64,000 nt of DNA from Fratercula arctica (taxonomy: Eukaryota > Chordata > Aves > Charadriiformes > Alcidae). Every line of letters starts with the position of its first letter. The stretch's first letter is position 1. The notes beneath the pieces are model-generated. The model was not told the origin of the DNA, made no database searches, and saw only the letters and a program-made list of their open reading frames with translations. The stretch spans positions 184,968,455 to 185,032,454 of the forward strand of contig CANTUZ010000001.1 in assembly GCA_947846985.1 (NCBI GenBank), given 5' to 3'. The translations under genes and the position numbers were made by a program. Shown here piece by piece: positions 1-12,082 of the stretch.

Positions 1-632
1 GATAAAAACACTTTTTCTAACAACAACTATCTCATATATTGTTTTGTATACAGAGAAGGGATAATATATTTTAGTGTATGCTTCCCTTAAATTGAAAAAA
101 AAAAAAATCGTGAATTATTTTACACTTTTTAAAACCTTCATAGTTTGTATGCTCTTTGTTCACAGATAGAGAAAAAAAATTCTTCACCAAAGCGTATAGT
201 ACAAAGGCAGAAGAGAGAAAGAAAGGAAAAAGGAAGGAAGGGAAAGAAAAATCTGTGCAGCCTGTTGTTTATGTAATTAGGTGGCCATAAAAGAGAGAGT
301 CAAGTAGACAGAGACTGAAAGAAACTGACTTTACTTAACCAACCCCTTCCTCAGTTTATTCTAAATTTTTATTTCTCAGAAAGATGTTTTACTGCTCCTA
401 CTTTCTACTGATAAACCTATGTAATAAAATTTAATATTTTATAAAATTCGGAAAAGGAGGCGTATGAAAAATCCTTTATATTCTTAAACCAAAAAAAGAG
501 CACCAAAACTGGGGGAGAGGGAGCATTTTTCCTGAATGATTTCAACATGCAGTATCCCCTGAACTACAGCAGCCTTTGCAGAACTTCAGTGATCTCTAAT
601 CAGTTGTTCTGAACACAGATAACACCCTTATA
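1..632. other. AT-rich upstream non-coding DNA
   Basis: No gene is visible here. The stretch is AT-rich, with short A-runs and a purine-rich patch at about 205-250. It lies upstream of the CpG-rich patch read as the LRRN3 promoter, so distal regulatory sites are possible, but nothing specific is recognisable. Confidence 0.6.
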
Positions 633-640
633 CAGCTTTG

Positions 641-689
641 AAACAAAAAAAAACCAAAAAACAAACAAAACAAAACAACAAAAAAAAAG
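641..689. repeat. A-rich low-complexity tract (A/C)
   Basis: Nearly pure A with scattered C (AAAAACC, AAACAAAACAAAACAAC units). It has the look of simple low-complexity DNA or a decayed retroposon tail. No retroposon body can be recognised on its left side. Confidence 0.7.
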
Positions 690-769
690 GGATTTTAAAC
701 CTCCCGAGCTGTTCTGTACAAACACAAAGCATGCCCTGTAACTCCCACAAATCGGAAGAGATCTCTGGA

Positions 770-1260
770 AGCGTGCGAAGGCTTGTTTCGTGCATCCGTA
801 CCCGAAGCAGCAGTGTCACGTAACAGACAGCTTCCCACGGCCAACCAGGCTGGCGCAGCCGCGCGTACTACGCGGCATCTGGGCACGCCGAAGCATTGGC
901 TCCTCTCTGGGGAGTGGAAGGGGCTCAGTTATTAATGACCGCTGAGCAGGCAGCACCATGTCAGTGTGACAACCGAGCGGGTGAACGATGCACCACTAAC
1001 CACCATGGAAACAAGGAGAAATAAGAAGAGCTAGCGAGCATCTCTCTCCCCCCTCTCCGCCCCTCTCTCCACTGGATTGCGAGCCTCCGCCAGCCAGGCA
1101 GCAACAGCGCTCTGGCAAATGTAAGGGATCTCCTCTGGCAGCACAGAGAGTCTCTCATGTTGTAGGATATCAATAGATACATTTTTGTGTTATATACTGC
1201 TAGGCACGCGCACGCACACCGCCTCACACACACACATACATGTATGCACATCTATTCGGA
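770..1260 (+). promoter_or_regulatory. LRRN3: CpG-rich, TATA-less promoter region, probable LRRN3 promoter
   Basis: This is the clearest CpG-dense patch in an otherwise AT-rich, CpG-poor window; the run around 850-890 is especially dense (GCGCAGCCGCGCG followed by ACGCGGC). An inverted CCAAT box (ATTGG) lies at about 894-898, and I see no TATA box. The patch leads directly into a strong splice donor at 1359. The distance to the LRRN3 coding exon, about 32 kb, resembles the mammalian gene, in which an intronless coding exon is preceded by distant non-coding exons. A CA-rich simple repeat sits near its right edge (about 1205-1240). Assignment to LRRN3 is inferred from strand, distance and splice sites; no transcript data are available. 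Confidence 0.65.
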
Positions 1261-1358
1261 CTCTGGCTTTAATACAAGCATGTGGCTACCTGAACTAAGG
1301 AATCAAAATTACCAAGACGCAAGAACTCGTCCAGCTCTGAAACTACTCTTATTATAGG
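1000..1358 (+). other. LRRN3: Candidate non-coding first exon of LRRN3
   Basis: The 3' boundary is set by a consensus donor: TATAGG then GTAAGT, with the intron starting at 1359. A weaker alternative donor (AAT then GTAAGG) lies at 1121. The 5' boundary is unknown and set only approximately; transcription could begin anywhere from about 900 to 1100. If it begins upstream of 1005, the exon would carry a nine-codon upstream ORF at 1005-1034 whose ATG sits in an optimal Kozak context (ACCACCATGG). There is no long ORF on the + strand, as expected for 5' UTR. The exon call rests on the donor and the CpG-rich patch, and cap-end data would settle it. Confidence 0.55.
1204..1240. repeat. CA/CG-rich simple repeat
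   Basis: Alternating CG/CA dinucleotides grade into a short (CA)n with a terminal CATACATGTATG. Alternating purine-pyrimidine DNA like this can adopt Z-form. It falls within the putative first exon. Confidence 0.65.
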
Positions 1359-3544
1359 GTAAGTTCCTCTTTATTTTCAATTTTATCCTGACTTTTATCT
1401 TAACGTGTAAACTCTTTCACCTTTCTTCTTTTTGTAAAGTTATTTTATTAGCATATTTCCACATTTTACTTTCTGAACAGAATTGCAAATACAATTTGCT
1501 TTTTGTGTCAGAGATAATCTAAATGTGCTTGCAAGAGTATCAGATTTGTGCATTTGTTAGCTTTAAAGAACATCAAAGGATAAAAAATTATAAAGGGCGA
1601 ACGTTTCCTCTGATGTTTCAGATGCTAAATCAAATTACATAGTTGCTCTGTGTTTTGAAACCAATAAAACAAGATACAGGACAGACTCCTTTCTTCTCTC
1701 CAGTGCTAGGATTAAGGGAAATGCTGTTTATGTCGGGACCTAAAAACCACTAAGCAGCAAGGCTGAATGAGCATATCACAGTTATTGAATTTCTGCCAGG
1801 CTACGTCTTAAGGATTGTGGCAAATGACTTCGCTTAAAAACATCCCCTTTCCAGTCAGAAGGGACAGTGTGAATGTCTGATTACTGATGCAGCTGGAATG
1901 GACGCGTTAGGTAAAAAGGATCGCATTAAGCAGAAGAGTTCTGATCTTCTTTGGTAATTAACAGGATCGCAGCAGGGTGCCTCTAAAGTATATTTTCATG
2001 TAAGGAGACTGTTTGAATCCATCACTATAAAAGCTTTGCCTGTTTTACTATAGGAAGGCTCAGAACTGTTTGTCTTTGCTTTCCATGTCTTTGTTTTCAC
2101 ATGTCTAGTTGGAGTTTTTGCCCAGCACTGCTGTTCAGAAATAGAAGAACCCAACATAGGGGGATAAAGGGGGCAGTAAATGCAGGGAGCTAGAAAAAAG
2201 ACAGTGATTTTCTATATGACTGATTTAATCTACATAAAATTCCATGCCAGCACTACTGTTGCCTACTGTGTTTGTGTTTATGCATGACTATGTCATTTCT
2301 CTCATGCAGCATAAGAGTACCTCAGATGAAAACACATTCAGTAAAGTCCATCAGCATGGATCTGTGATTCATGCATCAGTGAAAGCCAGAGAGAGATTTT
2401 ACTTTACACAATGAAAAAGATAGGTTGACTATATAATGCATGCTTCAAAGTGAAAAAATAGAACCTAAATCTTCCTGCATGTTTTTGTTTGCTTTTTAGA
2501 ATACCATGTCTGTATTAAAAACAGCTCAGTATTTAGATTATTTCTCCTACCCCTTTTTCTCCCCCCACTCCCTCACTCCTGTACACCTTGGAGAACATTA
2601 TAAAGAATCTGTTCCTTTGCAGCAATGCAATTATTTGCTTGGAATTTTAGAGTTAGTGTGTTTCGAAAAACAAACACTGCGAAACAACCATCAACAGATA
2701 GCCAATGGCTGTAAGCCTGCCACCTTTCCATAAATGTCAGGAAACGGGTAGCTTAACAATATGTATGGTAAGAAGTCAATTAATTCAGGTGACCTTTGTA
2801 AATGGTGACAATAAAGCAGCTCTGACAATATGCCACAGCATTCAATATTCCCTCTGGAAAATGAATGAGCTTAAGAAGAGGTTTCCTTTTCAGAGTACAA
2901 AATGAAAGGTATTGAAGCATTAGCTCCTGCTATTGGCAAGCTTGCTTCCTCTATTTCAGATGGTCTATGAAATCTGTTTAAAGCAAGCTGCCTTATTTTA
3001 TTATGTGAACCACAATCTCTGGTTCAATTAATTAAATGTGCTGTTTCTATCCACATTGCATGTGCATTTTAGTTGTTAAAACAAGAATTTCAAGCTACTG
3101 GTTTGGATTTTTACAGAATGTGCTATACAATAAGGCGAGAAAACCTGATTCTGATCTCTTCATGCTATATGCAAAGGACTACTCAGATGAAACTTTTTCT
3201 ATTATATACCACGGTAGACTCACAGCTTTTCTGAATCTTTACCCTCACCCATTTTAATGTAAAAATTAAGTAAATACATGTAACTTTACACTCATGCATA
3301 TTGGGACTTGCCACATATACTCTAATGCGCTACTTTAAAATATTATACAGATATGACAAAGAGTTTCAGAAAAATGTGGTCATTCCAATCATATATGTAC
3401 AGAGAAACATGTTGCATGTCTGAATACACAGCATAGACATTCTTATCCAGCAAACCAGACAAAATGTATGGTGACTGTATTTTGGTTAATATTCCCTCAA
3501 AGCTCCTGCAATAATGTTGTAGTGTCAGACAATGACTGGCTGAT
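1359..3544 (+). other. Start of LRRN3 first intron, no gene seen
   Basis: AT-rich intronic sequence directly after the strong donor. Two overlapping ORFs of 66-75 codons at about 2506-2905 have no recognisable protein features and are treated as chance. Confidence 0.5.
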
Positions 3545-3603
3545 GTTGTTATGGCAACCCCGAAGTACCGCCTTTGAGGGTGGTAGATCTGAGCGTGACA
3601 TCA
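3545..3603 (+). promoter_or_regulatory. RFX X-box plus CRE-like site, candidate enhancer or alternative promoter
   Basis: GTTGTTATGGCAAC at 3545-3558 is a near-perfect imperfect palindrome matching the RFX X-box consensus (GTTGCCATGGCAAC). TGACATCA at 3596-3603 matches a CRE/AP-1-like half-consensus. The interval is more CpG- and GC-rich than its surroundings (CCCCGAAGTACCGCC). A GTGAGT splice donor follows at 3635, so this could be an alternative LRRN3 promoter. Motifs are seen directly; function is inferred. Confidence 0.45.
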
Positions 3604-3634
3604 CAGCATGCCTGTTTGGAGTACCCAGAAGTAG
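3559..3634 (+). other. LRRN3: Possible alternative non-coding first exon ending at a GTGAGT donor
   Basis: AGAAGTAG is followed by GTGAGT at 3635-3640, a strong donor match. It lies 38-90 bases downstream of the X-box and CRE-like site. No acceptor with a good pyrimidine tract was noticed immediately upstream, so a first exon is more plausible than an internal one. The start is arbitrary, set just after the X-box. Alternative 5' exons are common for neuronal genes of this type, but nothing here proves use. Confidence 0.3.
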
Positions 3635-3640
3635 GTGAGT

Positions 3641-6600
3641 ATTTCTCTTTTGCACCAGAATTAGACCAGATCAACTAGGCAAGGTTGCTACCCGAATGAA
3701 GATCAAAAATACCACGTTTGTTAACTAATCAAGAATGAGCAGCTCATGAAAATACTCATGTTCTGCAAATCACTTGTGATCACTTGTGCCTTGACATTAG
3801 AGGACAAAATGAAGTGTTTCCAAGTGAGAGCAAATCATTTAGCAGTGTTGGAGCCACTTTCTTTGACTCTTACCCCTAATCTTTATTATATCAATAATGA
3901 TTCTACAAGCAAACCGAAAGCTTTGTTGCTTGGTGACAACCACTCTAACTTTAAGTGGCTGGTGTTCATAGCCAAATGTTAGAGCATCTAAAGCAATGGA
4001 AGAAGATAACCAGTAGAAAACAAAGAGTTTTTCAAGACAAGCTCTGTCTTATTTCTGAAACAAAACTCACCAAAGAGAAACAGTTAAACCTTTTTTTTAA
4101 AAAAATATAGGTATATGGTTTTAGTGAGTTGTGGTACATCAACCTTTTAGTTAATTCATGTCTCCTGCCTTCAGATAGTACCATTAAAAGCTGAAGGAAA
4201 AGAAAACTCTGGAGAGAGACATTGTCAGAAACTATCTTAGTAAACCCTTCCACTTTAAAGTCCACAAACTCTACTTAATATCAGCTAGCAAAAACTGACA
4301 CATAGCACTCAAGGAACTGTTTTCTGAAGACCAAAAAATGGACAGCTTCTAAAACACATTTTTTTTTACTTTTTTTTTTAAAGAATAAGTCTTCAAGCCC
4401 TCATACTACTTCAAAAAGGATGTTAATTCTCATTCTAACAATACAACAAGCAATTAAAATCCTTTACTTTACTGAAGGAAAAATGCCAGCAGAATTTGAG
4501 AAGGAACAGTAGTGACAGATGTCATTAGAAAGGTCATTAAACACACTCGTATTAAGAGAAAAATCAATACGTCTCATTACAACTGTAATGTAACTGTAAA
4601 ACCGAATTACTGTGCCTTTTACTTTTTCAACTGACCAGTCCACAAACCGTTAAATGCCGTTACTGTGAAACAATGTTGTTCATAATGAACTTTCCTTAAT
4701 ATCCTTGAGGCCAAACAATGTATTTAAACAAACAGTATGATCTTCAGTTATACACAAAATTTATAAATTATGTCATCAATGTTTCTGCGATAAATTCATA
4801 TTCTCAGCTGACCTGAACTGATAAAGTTTTATTAGCACAGCGCATGGAGCTATACTCATCTGTGCCAAAGAAACAGCCAACATGGATGTCAATCAGATTA
4901 TTCCACTATGAGTTCTTTGTGGAGTAGCTGAGTGTGCCACCCGGTGAGAAAGAGCATTTTAATGGGGGTGAAATACAAACTACTTTCACAATTGTGCTGG
5001 ATCCAATTACCCTCTCCTGACAGAATTTCCCATTCTTTATACATGGAAAATCATGCTATATAGTAAATCAACCATAATAAAAAGAATAGCAAAAACTTAT
5101 AAAAGATCGCCAACATATGCACGTTTTCTTCTCTTGAATATTTAAAGACATGTTCTAGTCATACAAGCCAAAGGAAATATAATTTGATAAATAGGATTAT
5201 AATTATCATGCTCACTTACTTCTATTTTATGATTTCTTAGCTTTAAATTACAAACTGCTTGGAAGAACAAGCTACAGACATGCTCTCACCCCTAGCATAT
5301 CCAAACTTGCTTACTGGTTTTCTGCAAAGCCCAAACAAATGCAAAGAAATTAAAATGAAGGGAAAGTTTAATTTCATAAACACAAATTTATGCAGCGTAT
5401 CCTTGAAATAATTACCCTTCATTTAGAAATATTTATTCTTCACAAAAAATTTAGCTCAATAAAACTCACTCTCTTTCAGCTCGCCCATTCGTTTGGCCAC
5501 AAACAGTAACACTCTAATTCAAAGGAAATAAGAAATAAGATCTCTGTATTCCCATTATTTCTATTTAGCTGCTGCATTTCTGGAATTCATTAAAATATGT
5601 GCCCCAAATTTAATGGTAGCTTAACTTCACTGACCTCTGAATTACAGCAGAAAAGAACATTTGCCTCTTTTCTGCTCTCAACTTCCACAATCGCAGTCAA
5701 ACTGGGAAATGCTTTTTGACAACACTGACACAAAAGGAATCATTTAGCAATTCCCTTTCCTGCATAAGCATCTGTATTTAGAGGTAAACACTGCAAAGCT
5801 GAATAAAATGCTACAGGGAATATTTTTTTCAAAATATCTACTGATTATTAGTATTACCCCAAGAGTCTTTCACTAGAGGGTTCTTGTCATGCAAATAACA
5901 ACTACTCTGCCAGGAAATACTTTAAAGTCTCTAAAACATTTGGTATAAGAAAGGAAAAAATCTTAACTTTTGCTGTACCAAAAATTCCCTGGATATCCAG
6001 CTACCAGAATGAAAAGAAAAAAAAATAAAAAAAGGAAAAAAAATCAAAAAAGATTGTTTATACAATTCTCTGTCGAGGGAGCAGACAGTTTCAGAAATTG
6101 TCTGTTGAATAAATTACAGAATACTAATCCAGCATAAACATCAGGTAACAGAACACACGACGAAGAGTAAAGTTGTGCACTGAGACATTTTTACAATTGC
6201 TATAGAATATCCACCACCCTGGATGAGAGAAGATGATTCTCCTAATAGTATTTACAAAGGCAATGTGATGGTCAGACATTACTAGGGCTCTTCTAGTGTA
6301 GTCTTGAGAGGCTGGAGGAAACTATAGCTGAAAATCGGGTTGGTTAGGGTTTATCATCATGGTGCTAAAATAAAACATCATCCTTATTCGAGACAGCATA
6401 AGAAATATATCCCTGACTTGGGAAGCATTTCACTAAGTGCAAATGTTTAACTTGTTCCCTGAATAAGGACAAACACAAATGTCTCCCCGTTCTGCTCTAC
6501 AATAGTGGCACATCTCTGCTGAAAATGGAGATATATACATGTCACTATTTATATCATATTTATGTGATTTATTCTGTACCTGAAGTCCTAATAAAATTGT

Positions 6601-9600
6601 TCATCTTGACAGGAATAATTTTTATGCGGAAACAGAGACTTTTCTCAAAGATTTTAGCAAGTGTCATGGTAGATGTAAACTGAAGGACTAGAGACATTCG
6701 TTTCTTCACCCCAAGCTCATTCCTGTTGCCAAATTTTCTCAAGTCCCTGAACTTCCTCTCCCCTCTGGAAAGCAGCTTTCTCTAGAGGTCAAGTCAAGCA
6801 TCAGCAATTTTTGCAAATGACACTTGCACAGTGAGCTAATTCACAGTGTTTCTACCAAAGTGCAGGATTACCTGCTGAGTTCCCCACACCAGCTGCTCCA
6901 TGTTGCAGGCCACAGAAGAAGCAGAGAGGCAGGAGAACCCGCTCCAGCGAAGGCTCACATCGGGGCTAAGCCTTCCCAAAAAACCTCTTCCCTGTACAAC
7001 AACAGCTCCAAACCTACTGCACAACACAATACTGCTCCTTTTCATGAGTCCCATACGGCAATCAGGCAGTGTTTTAAAAATTTTTCATCCCTACCCCATG
7101 TGAAAGTATGTTTCAGAAACAATACAATTATAAAGCACAATATTTTCTCTTATCAAATTCTAAACAAATAAAAAATGCCTTTCTCTATGAAAAATAAAAT
7201 TACAGTCAAGTGGCGCTTCATTACCACTGTAGCTTGAGGGACATTATCTGCGCAATTCCCATTTAATACCGGTTTATAACAACACAGAGCTACTTAGGTT
7301 ACCCTCTAAACATAACATTGCAAGTTTATCCCATATATATTAATTTCATTACACCTTTTTGAATATATATTTCTTTTTACACAGGATGCACCATGTTAAC
7401 TTTGAAAAAAGACAGCTGAGACTGTACAGCAGCTCTTTCATGACACTCACGGAATACAGTAATTTCACTACCTACTTCATTTTAATTTGTTTGGCCAGTT
7501 ACTTGGTGGTAAGCCCAAATATAAGGCTAAAACTCTACAGCACTTGAGAGAAATGGAATGATTAATGACTATTATACCAGTTTATAGAAGTATCCTTATG
7601 AAGTGGGAGAAGACAAAATGAGGTAATTGCAAATATAATGATCTGTAAAGCTAGAAATGTTTGTCTGAATAGCAATTTCACCCAGCATGTATAATTCAGG
7701 AAACATATTCTTCTGAATGTTGATTTGATATAGATTATCCAGTCATAAATATTTTGTCAGACAAACGCATTTTTGGTCATTTCCTTTTTATTGTGCAGTA
7801 AGAGAAAAAAAGGATATTCAGCATATTACTTTAGGGTTAGACTCTAAACTCCAAAAAACACATAACGGAAAGTACTCTGTCCTCCAAGAGCAGCAGCTGA
7901 GCTCCCCAACTCTCCTTCCTGGGCAGAAAGAACAGCCAGTGAATCTATGGAACTGCACAGCAACAGTCCAACGTTTTTCACTTCCACAGACCCAAGAACA
8001 ATTTGCACGTTTGGACACACATCACACAAACCCTGTACTCACTCTGATAGGAAGCAGTCCCCTCAGATATTAGTGCAGGGAGCAATTTTAATATTATGAA
8101 CTTAGCTCTACATTTCAGTGGTACTACCTGTAAAATAGTGCATTTTCATTCCTAAACTTGCTACCAAGAACCCATGGTTCAGAACAAGTCCTAGTGCACT
8201 TGGACCATATCTTCACCACTGCTCTATTTCAGCAGCATTTGTGTTCACAACGGTACAGATGCTTCCATGCACAATAAAAACCAAACACCAGTTCTCATTC
8301 TGCAACAACACACTTTCATTTATAACACACATTACAACTGTAAGATATAAACCAAAGAAAATCTGATTAACACCAACTCACACAATATCTATAATTTTGC
8401 CTCATTAGCCACAGATACTAAAGCGCAAATTGCCTTCTCTTGCACCTCTAAAGCTGGTGCTACTGTATATTGCTAGTGATTTCCGATGTGTTCAAATACC
8501 TCAGTAAAACCAGGCTGGATCAAAACCACTGTGGGAGCCTCAACTGAAATTGTTATCTTTTATTCCTTCTTCATTTTTTGCTAATTGTGTCTGTTTCCAC
8601 TATCCCCTTAACATTGTTTTAACAGAGTTCTGTGTAAAAGTAATTATAAGAGAACTATCTGCTAAAAACAAACAAATGAAACTATTACCATTGAAATTTC
8701 CATACGAGATAGAACAACCCAGAAACCTTTCACAGATGGTCCTCAGAATTGCCATCTTTGAGTGTAATTTTACTTCCATTTGTGGTAAATAGCAAAAGCC
8801 CCATTGATGTCAACAGATGCAGAAGGGATTTGTAAATGCTTTTTCTCTTTGCTTTTTGGCGTTTTCATGATTTTTCTATCTAGAAATACAAAATTCATCA
8901 TGGTGCTTCATTTCCACTCATACCGCAAAGTAAAAGACAAAAGTAACTCCTTGAGAACTTTTCTTCTTGTTTAGAATAATCCTAATTACTATACATAATA
9001 GTATATTCATAATAATAATGTTATGGTACAGCCTCTTTATCTAAGACATCTAGACAGATCCACAACTTTCTGAAAAACAATATTTCCAATGAAAGGAAAT
9101 CTACCAAGTCAGTTACAAAAAAACTGGAAATCACAGTCCATATTGCCTAGAAAAGCTGGCTAGGTACTACACTTTAAGAGACCCTGGAAACAAACCCAGT
9201 TTTCAACTTCTGGTCAAATGGAGTTTAATTAAGCAGAATTATACCAAACATTTGGCAATTATTGTGCATTCTGGTTTGCCTGTGTGAGGAAACAGTAATA
9301 TTCAGAAACAATGATGAGTCTTGATGAGAAGTAAATCTCTTCAGTATTTAATATGCACCTTACCTTGAAATGTAACTCATAGACATCAAAATGATGTTTC
9401 AAAAATGGTAACACATGGTTCTCTCTGTAACTTTTTCCTCCTATTTGCATTTCACTTTTCTATAGTAAACATTTTTCCATGAAGGACATCACTATTTACA
9501 TTGTCAGTTTATCACATGTGAGTAAAAGGAATAAGATTATGCATATTTTGGTTTTAAGAGTTGCCATAATTAATTTACTTAGTAAAAAACCCAACAAACC

Positions 9601-11849
9601 AAAACCCCAAACTAAATTTATTTTGCCTTTCTATGGCTACTTGGCAAATGAATGAGGAAATTAAAAAATTTTGTCCAAATAGCATGGACATTGAAGGTAT
9701 ATTCCTATTCCTATCATTAGAAGTAGCAAGAGTTTAACTCAATTCTCCCAGACATTCGGAGGAGGAACTTACCATAAAACTGGCTTTTTACTCTTTAGTC
9801 ATAACAGTTAACTTGCAACATAGAATTTTTTGCAACTGTTCATGATTTGTGTCCTATTATTGCCAGTTCTATTCTAGACCCATGTGCCTTTCTCCTGTCC
9901 ATTAATGAGTTATCTCTCTTGGAAAAGAAAAGAATATACTGTGGTCTTCTGTAACTCAGATCTTCACTTGTTTGTTGCATAAATGCATCCCCTGCAGCCT
10001 ATCAAAATGATGTCTAACCTTGGAATTTGGCTACTCTCAAAGAAGGCTCCATTCACCTATAGTTATAGCATGTCTCAGTAATGCTGTTCTGTTCATGTTC
10101 ATTACTGTCACACTGGGGAATAAAAAGGAAATGAGGAAAAAAAAAAACCCAAAACAACACAACCAAACCCCCAGAATTATTTAATTTATGTATTTTTACC
10201 TGTGCTTTCAAGCTACTAGCTTCTAGCTACTAGCATCAGATGTCACTGATGTTATGGAGAGAACATAGTAATTTTACTAATTTTTTTTAAAAAAGAAATC
10301 TGAAAGAACTATGCAGACTTTAATGTCTACATTAAAGGATATTAAGGACATTTTCAGTGTTAATTACCATAACGCTAAATTCTTTGTTGCTTCATTTTAA
10401 TGACAGAAGTTATAGTACTTATTCCTATATTTTCTTCTATGATTTGGAATAATTTCTAACTTTTATACCCATTACTAATCCTGTTCACAGTTACACTTAG
10501 AAGCTGCTCTAAAAAGGATTGTATTATTTATATGGTTTACCAATTAAAAAAAAATGTGTGATTTAATTGGAAAAGTATTGATTCAAATAGAAAATACTGC
10601 ATTCTCTTGTAACTACGTATTTGCCTTAAGGGTTTTGAAAGTGGAAGTCACAGAAAGGTTTTTCAATTTGTATTTAGGTACTTACATAAAAGAACTTCCT
10701 CTAATAAAGTTTACATTTTAAAGTTGTTGATTGCTAGTACTCCCACTGCATTCAGAGGCTTCTTAATGCAATCCAGACCTAGGTGCCTTTTTTAGGCATT
10801 TAAATATTGCCTTCAGTAGGTGTCGTTTAACAATAAACTATAACTAGAATAGAGAAGTAAAATTACATGCAATTTCAAAGATTTAATTGCTGAAATGTTA
10901 AATTAACCACACATTGTCCGAATTCTCAAGCACATTTAGCATCCTTGGCTACCACCTCAGTTGAGGCAAAGTATATTGATCCACGTACTTGGAGTTGGGA
11001 CACTTGAAGATATGCCAACACAGGTCCTGGCCTTCTGTTCCAAACTGAAATACCTTTTGCTCTTTTAAGGGTTGGAAAACTCATAAAATTCCTGATTTTC
11101 AAGTGTTATTCTTCATCACTGCTCTGACAGTCTCTGAGGTTTACCAAAAGTTCACAGAAAGCAACAAAAAAACTTTCCATTTATCTCAAGTGAATGTGGA
11201 TTAAGTCTTTGTAGCCTTTACTTTGTTTTAAATTTGGTTTATATATCAGTTCTTCAAACAATGTCTTCTGTTCATATGGTATTATATCAGCCCTATCAGC
11301 AGCACAGAGACACAGAAAACACTATAGAAACATGAAGACAAATTGATAAAAGTTTTATATAAACACACACCATACATGCCTGACACAAATATGGCACAGA
11401 AACGATAAGAAGTTATGTTGGGATTGTAGACTATCTATCTACATGTACTCAATGGTAAGCATATAAAAGTTGTGGTATAAATCCGCTATACTGCTATTTA
11501 ATCTCTCATGTAGAGCTTAGCCAAACTTTCAAAAAGTCTGAGTAAATTTTGTGGAAGTCATCTACTCCACAATTTATTGAAATGTAGATATTTTAATAGA
11601 AGTGATAACAAGTAATCAATATTCAATGTTCAATCCCATAAAAAATAAATTTTCATTATCATTGCTTAAAAATAAATTTTGCTTGGCACGTCAAAGTACA
11701 GTATTGAATCCACATGGACCAAAATCAACCATGATCTATGTGAAATGGGAAGGTCAAAGAAAAAGATTAATAAATACTGCACAGCAACTAGTAAGCAAGT
11801 AAGTTCGATTTTACCTTCCCTAAGCTGGTCTGACGAAACAGCTGACGCT
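3641..11849 (+). other. LRRN3 intron, AT-rich, no gene seen
   Basis: About 8 kb of AT-rich sequence. It contains short A-rich tracts (about 6012-6054 and 10137-10170) but no recognised transposon or RNA gene. ORFs of 60-115 codons occur (for example 6824-7171) without signal peptides, domains or splice context that would support a gene. Confidence 0.5.
6012..6054. repeat. A-rich low-complexity tract
   Basis: Runs of A interrupted by single T, G or C. Simple low-complexity sequence with no attached retroposon body seen. Confidence 0.65.
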
Positions 11850-11922
11850 GCTTTGGGCAGGAGGTTAGACTAGAGACTTACTGAGGTTCCTTCCAACTTG
11901 ACTCTCCCATGATGATATGATC
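11850..11922 (+). mobile_element. Degraded CR1 LINE 3' end
   Basis: GGGCAGGAGGTTAGACTAGA followed by GAGGTTCCTTCCAACTTGAC and a decayed ATGATGATATGA tail matches the conserved CR1 3' terminus (GGAGGTTGGACTAGATGACC...TTCCAACC...). Only about 70 bases are recognisable. The many differences suggest an old insertion. Orientation is the same as LRRN3. Confidence 0.7.
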
Positions 11923-12016
11923 CTTTCAGTAGAGGGGCGTGCTCCTTTGCCAACATTGCCTTAGGTAACGACCTACAGCACCATTGTCTTCATCAGAGCC
12001 TGCTTAGATGTCTTAG

Positions 12017-12082
12017 TATGGCTGCATTGGTCCAATCAATGCAGCATAGGGCTTCATGCATATGGCCGCATATGTCCAATCT
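12017..12082. repeat. Two-copy 44-bp imperfect tandem repeat with CCAAT boxes
   Basis: Units starting TATGGCTGCAT (12017) and TATGGCCGCAT (12061) each continue to GTCCAATC, giving a period of 44 bases. The first unit also holds a perfect 9-bp inverted repeat, GCTGCATTG (12021-12029) and CAATGCAGC (12037-12045), separated by a 7-base loop. Confidence 0.65.

Noticed and set aside
6824..7171. 115-codon ORF in the intron
   Set aside because: No domain, signal peptide, splice context or compositional signal; it overlaps other ORFs in two further frames, as expected by chance.
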